Assembly: GCF_013408245.1 (NCBI RefSeq)
Contig: NZ_JACBYS010000001.1
Location: forward strand, 992,001 to 1,056,000
Source of the DNA: Duganella sp. 1224
GTDB taxonomy: Bacteria; Pseudomonadota; Gammaproteobacteria; Burkholderiales; Burkholderiaceae_D
DNA length: 64,000 nt
Reading direction: 5' to 3'
The position numbers and the translations under genes were made by a program. Positions 58,959 to 64,000 of this stretch are shown here, one piece after another (position 1 is the first letter of the stretch; every line of letters starts with the position of its first letter). The notes below the pieces were generated by a model. That model saw nothing but the letters and a program-made list of their open reading frames with translations, made no database searches and was not told the DNA's origin.

Positions 58959-61900
58959 GGTTGGGCTCCCGCAGTGCGGATCACGTTACCCGGCTGGGGC
59001 GTCGGCATGGTGGCCGGCGCCGGCGCTGGCGGGCGGGCAGGCGCTGGCGACGAAACCGGCGCGCTGCGCGCTGGTGATGCCGGGGCACCCGGCGTGGGCG
59101 CTCCTTGCGCCGGCGAGCCTGGTGCTGGCGCTGGCGCGGCCGGTGCATCGGCCGTCGCCGCCGCCGGTTGCGGCGCTGGTGCCGTCACCGTATCCGGCAG
59201 GCGCAGGCGCTTGAAGCCGGCCGACGATGGCGCGGCGGCTTGTGCCTGCACTGGTGCCGGCGTGGTGCCAACGATCTTCAGGTTGGCCGTGACCGACACA
59301 CCCGCGTTATCCCAGGTCAGCTCAAAGGCGCCGTTGTCCTTGCGTTTGCGCTTGGCGGCGTCGATCATTTTCTTCAGGCCGAAATGACCCGGCTCATTGA
59401 AGATCACCATGCTACGGCCTTCCGGCGTGATGGCGGTGATTTTCGCGCCCGGCACACCGGCGGGATTCGGCCACGCCATGTGCACCCAGGGCTGCGGCTG
59501 GCCGCGCCAGCGCAACGCCTGGCCATCGATCTCGATGGTGAACTCGGTGGCGCTGACGGCGCCTAGCGCCTGCAGGTCAAAGTTGGTCTGGCCCTCGCCG
59601 CCGCTCGACGCGGCCGCATTGGCGACACCGTTGGCGGCCAGCGGCGCGACCCAGCCCGGGAAGCTGGCCACCACCGGCGGCGCAAGGTTGATGCCCATAT
59701 TGGCCCAAGTGCGGGCGCTGACCGTGTCGCCACGGCGCACCACCAGTGGGCCAAGCGTGGTATTGAAGAACTTGGCGATGGCGCCATCCGGCCCAAACAC
59801 CGTGCCGATTTCCGCGTTGCTGGCTTCCGCCTTGGACTCGGTGGCAAACGGGTACTTGGCGGCCAGCGTCTGGCGGAAAGGCTGCAACACCTGCGCCGCC
59901 CACACCTTGTTGATTTCGGTTTCGGTTGGCTGGACGATGACGGCGAAGGTCTGGATCAGCGGCCGCACCAGCAGCGGGCGGATGGCCGTCTTCTGCGCGT
60001 CGGTCATCCCGGTCAGCATTTGCTCATCGACGTATTTCAGCGCGTCGGCCAGCTCCGAGCCATTGCCGTCCAGCGTCTGCTGCATCAGCTGCTTGGCGCC
60101 GGGACCGGGGTCGCCCTGATTCTTGATCTGGTTGAAGCGTCCGCGCAGCTTGGACAATTGATCCATATAACCGCGCATCAGCGACGCATCCTTGTCCTTG
60201 GCGACCACCAGGCGCGCGACGCCGGAGAACTCGCGGCCGACAGGGCCCAGCGGCAGATTGGCGTTCTGCACGCCGCCGCTTGGCATGTTGATGTTCACGT
60301 GCGACGGCTTCTGGCGCAGGATGGTCTCCTTGAACCAGCCGCTGACGCCGCGCTGCGCGCGTTGCAGGCCAGCGTCCAGTAGCGATGGATTGTCCCAGGA
60401 GGTCTGCTCATACACGGTGTTCATCAGCTTATTCAGTGGCGAATTTTGCGGATCGCCGAGGCGGTTCATCGCGGTGGCCGCCTGGTCGAAGTTGCCCATG
60501 TCGCGCACGGTCACGCCCTGCACGAACTTCTGCCATTCGCGCGCGTAGTCGTTTTTGTACAGGTCCACCAGCGATTTCTGGATTTGCTCAGGGCTGCCTT
60601 CCAGCGTCAGGTCATCCTTGGACGAGGTTTTCAGTACCCAGTCGGCGCTTTGCAATTCCTTGTTGGCGGCCTCGCGGAACGCGTCCTGCACGAAGCCCTG
60701 CCATGCGGCGCGGGTAAAGCTGCCCGGCACGGCGTAGCTGCCCAGCACCAGTTCCTTGTCCTGATCGCCGACGATGGAGGCCACCGTCACCGCCGGGAAG
60801 CGGGTGGCCGCGCGGGCCTTCACGTCGGCGTAGACGCGCTCGCGGGCCGGCATGCCGCGCACCACGCGGCGCAGGTTGTCGCGGGTCTGGTCGACCAGCG
60901 CCAGGCGGGTATCGATCTGGGGCCACGAGGTGTCGTTGATCTGCGCCAGGTAGAACGAGATCATGCGCTCGGCGCTGCGGATCATCTGCTCGCGCGACAT
61001 GGTGCCTCGGTTGGTGTCCAGCCAGACGCGCCAGAAGCGGGTGATCTGGTCGTTCAGGTGGCCGGCTTCGGCGCGCGATTTATCGCCCAGCATCAGGTAG
61101 GTCTTGAGCGCGTTGTAGGCGTCTTCCGCGTCGCTTGGCGACGCATCCTTGAACTGTTGCGCGCTGTTGTTGATGGCGGCAGCGGCTTCGGCCGGGGTGG
61201 CATTCGGCGGCGCCGAGTTGCTGCCGCTGCCGCTGGCCGTCAGTGGACGCGACATCGGCTGCAGCTGCGCCGCGCCATTGTTGACCTCCCCGAGGAAGGC
61301 TTCCAGCGTCTGGCCGACTGGTTTCAGCATCACCTCGCGCACGCCATTGAAGTATTCCTCGCGCAGCTTGCGGTCCAGCAGCGAGCCTTGATACAGGCCG
61401 AAGCTCAACGACAGCGGCCGGTTTTCTTCATACTTGTCCAGTTGCTCGATGCGGTCCTGCAGGATCTCCAGCGCGGCAAAGCGCGATTGCAGGTCCATCG
61501 ACTTTTCCTGCACCTTGATGGCCTGGTCCAGGTCCGCCTGCACGTTGGCCACCAGCTGGCGGTTGTTCATGTACGACCAGCTCCAGCCGGCCAGCGCCAG
61601 GCCGGCCAGCGCCGTGGCGGCGAAGAAGGCCACATAGCGCATGCGCGTCTTGGCCGGGCTGGCGTATTGGGCCACCAGGTCCTTGTCGGCAAAGATCACC
61701 TTGCGGAACAGGTTAAGCAGGAAGTAGCCCTGTTGCTGGTGGGCTTCCTCGTGTTCGGCGGGCTTCAGTTGCAGGTCGAAGCGCTGCGCCACGCGTTGCG
61801 ACGAAGCGGATACGGTTTCGCCTTCCTGCAGCGCGCTGGTGAAGTAGAAGCCGCGGAACACGGGCTTGAACTGGAATGGATTTTCCTCGAACAGCGTGGC

Positions 61901-62944
61901 CACAAACGTGCGCAGCGCCGGCTTGATGGAGCTGAATTCGAGCGGGAAGGTGAACACGCCCGGCGGCATGCGCTCACGCCATTGCAGCGCCATGTTGGCC
62001 GCGCTCAGGTCTTTCAGGCCTTCATACAGTTCGTCGAAGCGGGCATCGAACTGGTTCAGCACTTCCTCGCTGCTGGTGTTGCGGCTGTAGGGCAGGGTGG
62101 CGCCCCAGACTTTGTCGCGCTCGCCGCGCTCGGCGTCCTGGAAGAATTCATTGAAACCGGTGATCAGGTCGGCCTTGGTGAACAGCACGTAGACCGGGGC
62201 GTGCACCTCCAGCCGTTCGGTCAGTTCCTGCACGCGCTGGCGCAGATTCTTGGCCAGGTTGATGGCGAACTCGGGACGGTTGCGGGTCAGTTCCGCCACG
62301 CTGACGGCGATGATGATGCCGTTGATCGGCGCCTTCTTGCGGTATTTTTTCAGCAGGTCGAGGAAGCCGAACCACTCGCCGCGGTCTTCATCCACCACCG
62401 AATAGCGGCCGGCGGTATCGAGCAGGATGCCGTCGGTGGTGAAGAACCAGTCGCAGTTGCGGGTGCCGCCCACGCCTTGCACGATTTTGCTGTCGGCGAA
62501 AGGGAACTGCAGGCCGGAGCTGGCCACCGCCGTGCTTTTGCCGGCGGCCGGATTCCCGATGATCATGTACCACGGCAGTTCGTACAGCGCCGCGTTGCCG
62601 GAGGTTTGCCCCAGCTTGGAATTTTTGATGGTGTTGATGGCCTCCAGCATGCGGGTGCGCAGCGCCTCGGTTTCCTGGCGTTGGGCCGGATCGGCCTTGA
62701 CCGGCTTGGACGCCTGCTGCTCCAGCATGTCCCCCAGCTTGCCGGCGGCGCGCTGGGTCTTGCGGTAGCGCCAGTACCAGACGATGGCGCCAAACGCCAG
62801 CGCGATCGCCAGCACGATCCACGGCACCGACGGCGGCCATTGCAGCAGCGCGCTGGCGAGGAACAGCAGCGCCGCGAAGGCCAGCCAGCCGATGACGATC
62901 AGCGTGCGGCGTTGGGTCAGAAACAGCCAGAATTTTTGCATCAT
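58955..62944 (-). CDS. tssM: T6SS membrane-complex protein TssM (IcmF-type) with Pro/Ala-rich C-terminal tail
   Basis: TssM spans the inner membrane and periplasm and forms the core of the secretion channel. The 1329-residue product has two N-terminal membrane helices (about 13-60) and an IcmF NTPase domain with Walker A GNPAAGKST (130-138). A third helix lies near 433-452 and a large periplasmic part follows. The last 95 residues or so after FKRLRLPD are Pro/Ala-rich and low in complexity, longer than in most TssM proteins. It is 25 nt after the ketosynthase-like gene. The lipoprotein partner TssJ is not in the window. Confidence 0.96.
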   Translation of the reverse strand: MMQKFWLFLTQRRTLIVIGWLAFAALLFLASALLQWPPSVPWIVLAIALAFGAIVWYWRYRKTQRAAGKLGDMLEQQASKPVKADPAQRQETEALRTRMLEAINTIKNSKLGQTSGNAALYELPWYMIIGNPAAGKSTAVASSGLQFPFADSKIVQGVGGTRNCDWFFTTDGILLDTAGRYSVVDEDRGEWFGFLDLLKKYRKKAPINGIIIAVSVAELTRNRPEFAINLAKNLRQRVQELTERLEVHAPVYVLFTKADLITGFNEFFQDAERGERDKVWGATLPYSRNTSSEEVLNQFDARFDELYEGLKDLSAANMALQWRERMPPGVFTFPLEFSSIKPALRTFVATLFEENPFQFKPVFRGFYFTSALQEGETVSASSQRVAQRFDLQLKPAEHEEAHQQQGYFLLNLFRKVIFADKDLVAQYASPAKTRMRYVAFFAATALAGLALAGWSWSYMNNRQLVANVQADLDQAIKVQEKSMDLQSRFAALEILQDRIEQLDKYEENRPLSLSFGLYQGSLLDRKLREEYFNGVREVMLKPVGQTLEAFLGEVNNGAAQLQPMSRPLTASGSGSNSAPPNATPAEAAAAINNSAQQFKDASPSDAEDAYNALKTYLMLGDKSRAEAGHLNDQITRFWRVWLDTNRGTMSREQMIRSAERMISFYLAQINDTSWPQIDTRLALVDQTRDNLRRVVRGMPARERVYADVKARAATRFPAVTVASIVGDQDKELVLGSYAVPGSFTRAAWQGFVQDAFREAANKELQSADWVLKTSSKDDLTLEGSPEQIQKSLVDLYKNDYAREWQKFVQGVTVRDMGNFDQAATAMNRLGDPQNSPLNKLMNTVYEQTSWDNPSLLDAGLQRAQRGVSGWFKETILRQKPSHVNINMPSGGVQNANLPLGPVGREFSGVARLVVAKDKDASLMRGYMDQLSKLRGRFNQIKNQGDPGPGAKQLMQQTLDGNGSELADALKYVDEQMLTGMTDAQKTAIRPLLVRPLIQTFAVIVQPTETEINKVWAAQVLQPFRQTLAAKYPFATESKAEASNAEIGTVFGPDGAIAKFFNTTLGPLVVRRGDTVSARTWANMGINLAPPVVASFPGWVAPLAANGVANAAASSGGEGQTNFDLQALGAVSATEFTIEIDGQALRWRGQPQPWVHMAWPNPAGVPGAKITAITPEGRSMVIFNEPGHFGLKKMIDAAKRKRKDNGAFELTWDNAGVSVTANLKIVGTTPAPVQAQAAAPSSAGFKRLRLPDTVTAPAPQPAAATADAPAAPAPAPGSPAQGAPTPGAPASPARSAPVSSPAPARPPAPAPATMPTPQPGNVIRTAGAQP

Positions 62945-62969
62945 GATTGGACTCGGTTGCTTTGGAATG

Positions 62970-64000
62970 TCATGCCGCTGGCGCCGGACGAACCAGCGCG
63001 GCGCTGCGGCGGTAAGGATCTTCGTTGCTGATGCTGAGCGCCGGGCCGCCGCGCTGCCGCACCTCGGCGTCGGCCACCGCCAGCGCGGTCAGCCAGGCGA
63101 CGGCGCCGCAACTGCCGCTGCCCGTGCCCATGCTGATGACGTCCGCGCCGGGATCGAGCTGCGGCGCGGCCGCCGTCACCACGTGCATCAGTTCTGTCAC
63201 GCGGGTGGTGCGGTGGCCGGTGTCGGCGGTCACCAGTTCGATGGCGGCGCCGTCCACCTGCGCTTCCTTCAGCACGTCGGCGATGGCGCTGGACAGGCAG
63301 GTGTCGGTGTCGCGCTTGACGGTGTCGGCGGAGGCGGCGCGGCGGCCGGTGTGCACCGCCTGCAGCACGCAGCCGTCGGCGTCGAGCTGCCGCGCCACCA
63401 CGGCGTCGGCCAGCAGCAGGCCGGCCGCGCCTTCGCCCGGTATGTGACCCTGCGGGCGCGCGGCGGTGTACAAGGCGTTTTGATTGGACAGGCGGCTGAC
63501 GGCGCTGTCGCTGAGCTGCGAAGCGGCGGCCATCACCAGCGCCAGCGTCGGTTGCCGCGGATTGGCGGCGCGCTGCAGCAGTTGCGCCAGCAGCGCGCCG
63601 GCATCGTCGTCCTGCTGCGGCATCGCGGGCGCAATCAGCGACTGCGGCCAGCCGGCCTGCGTGGCCAGCAGGCGTAGCCATTGCCAGCCGAGGTCGCGCT
63701 GCGCCGGTTGCCATTCCGCCGGCCACAAGACCAGCAGCTGCAGCACCGGCGGCGCCACCGCAGCCGGGGTGTCGGGTGGCAGGCGGCCCTGCTGGCGCGC
63801 CTGCTGCTGCTCCAGCCACGGCGCCAGGTCGCGGTGCAGCGTGGTGTGCGCCATCAGATCGGTCAGCACCGCGCTGGCCGCGCCAAGCGCGCGCCACTGG
63901 GCGGCGTCCAGGCGCGGATCGTCCAGCTGCTGCTGACGGCGCCATTGCTCCAGTTCCTCGCGCAGCGCCGCATCGCCGGCGTCGGGCAGGCGCGCGCTCA
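62970..64000 (-). CDS. T6SS-locus ketosynthase/thiolase-fold-like protein lacking catalytic residues (5' end at window edge)
   Basis: The visible 342 codons begin SARLPDAGDAALREELEQ; the bases at the edge read xTG, so the start codon may be exactly at 64000/64001. The C-half resembles beta-ketoacyl synthases: GEGAAGLLLADAVVARQL, VTADTGHRTTRVTEL where HGTGT is expected, and ISMGTGSGSCGAVAWLTALA where the KSxxGH region would be. The active His residues are replaced and no clear Cys nucleophile is seen, so it is probably non-catalytic. It lies 25 nt before tssM. Its role in secretion is unknown. Confidence 0.6.
   Translation of the reverse strand, partial: SARLPDAGDAALREELEQWRRQQQLDDPRLDAAQWRALGAASAVLTDLMAHTTLHRDLAPWLEQQQARQQGRLPPDTPAAVAPPVLQLLVLWPAEWQPAQRDLGWQWLRLLATQAGWPQSLIAPAMPQQDDDAGALLAQLLQRAANPRQPTLALVMAAASQLSDSAVSRLSNQNALYTAARPQGHIPGEGAAGLLLADAVVARQLDADGCVLQAVHTGRRAASADTVKRDTDTCLSSAIADVLKEAQVDGAAIELVTADTGHRTTRVTELMHVVTAAAPQLDPGADVISMGTGSGSCGAVAWLTALAVADAEVRQRGGPALSISNEDPYRRSAALVRPAPAA

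Noticed and set aside
60446-63031. 861-codon open frame on the plus strand
   Set aside because: Antisense shadow of tssM without recognisable domains.
1-64000. CRISPR arrays, tRNA or rRNA genes, insertion sequences
   Set aside because: No regularly spaced repeats, cloverleaf-like sequences, rRNA motifs or transposase frames were seen on either strand.

Overview
The window is GC-rich (except about 39.7-41.8 kb), densely packed DNA from a Gram-negative bacterium. The ETF:ubiquinone oxidoreductase, the ketoacid CoA-transferase pair, the Burkholderia-like type VI secretion layout (TagM- and TagN-like accessories) and the codon habits suggest a betaproteobacterium, probably Oxalobacteraceae (Massilia/Duganella-like). 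The genus is an inference. I see no rRNA, tRNA, insertion sequence, integrase or CRISPR array.

1-33 kb is one flagellar locus. On the minus strand, reading right to left, are fliE-F-G-H-I-J (20.8-15.2 kb), then fliD-fliS-fliT-like-fliK-fliL-fliA-motA-motB-flgM-flgN-glucosaminidase (15.1-6.7 kb), and flgB-C-D-E-F-G-H-I (5.8 kb to the left edge, flgI cut). flgA lies alone on the plus strand, divergent from flgB. From 21.4 kb rightwards, on the plus strand, run fliM-N-P-Q-R-flhB-flhA with no fliO. After flhA come, on the minus strand, a methyltransferase, a TPR-glycosyltransferase, a second FliK-like protein and one flagellin. The run fliK-fliL-fliA-motA-motB, the missing fliO, the divergence of fliE and fliM, the absence of chemotaxis genes and the MLSLHTN start of the flagellin together match lateral (Flag-2/Laf-type) flagella rather than a primary polar or peritrichous set. 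No master regulator (LafK, FlhDC) is present in the window, but a sigma-54-like site precedes fliE.

33-38 kb holds metabolic genes: ETF-QO, an SDR oxidoreductase, a PAS-LuxR regulator, and the divergent succinyl-CoA:3-ketoacid CoA-transferase genes scoA-scoB with a good sigma-70 promoter. These suggest fatty-acid or ketone-body catabolism. A tiny zinc-ribbon gene and a HAF-repeat protein follow.

39-64 kb is a type VI secretion system (T6SS). The minus-strand arm carries tssK-tssL-vgrG, followed by a LysM/lysozyme-like putative effector, a LprI-like putative immunity protein and a frameshifted secreted protein, in locally AT-richer DNA. The plus-strand arm is a tagM-like lipoprotein gene-tssB-tssC-hcp-tssE-tssF-tssG-tssH(clpV). 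A second minus-strand arm, read from the right edge, is a ketosynthase-like gene (cut at the edge)-tssM-tagF-tagN-like ompA-tssA. tssB/C form the sheath, hcp/vgrG the tube and spike, tssE/F/G/K the baseplate, tssL/M the membrane complex, tssA the assembly cap and clpV the recycling ATPase. No tssJ is visible.
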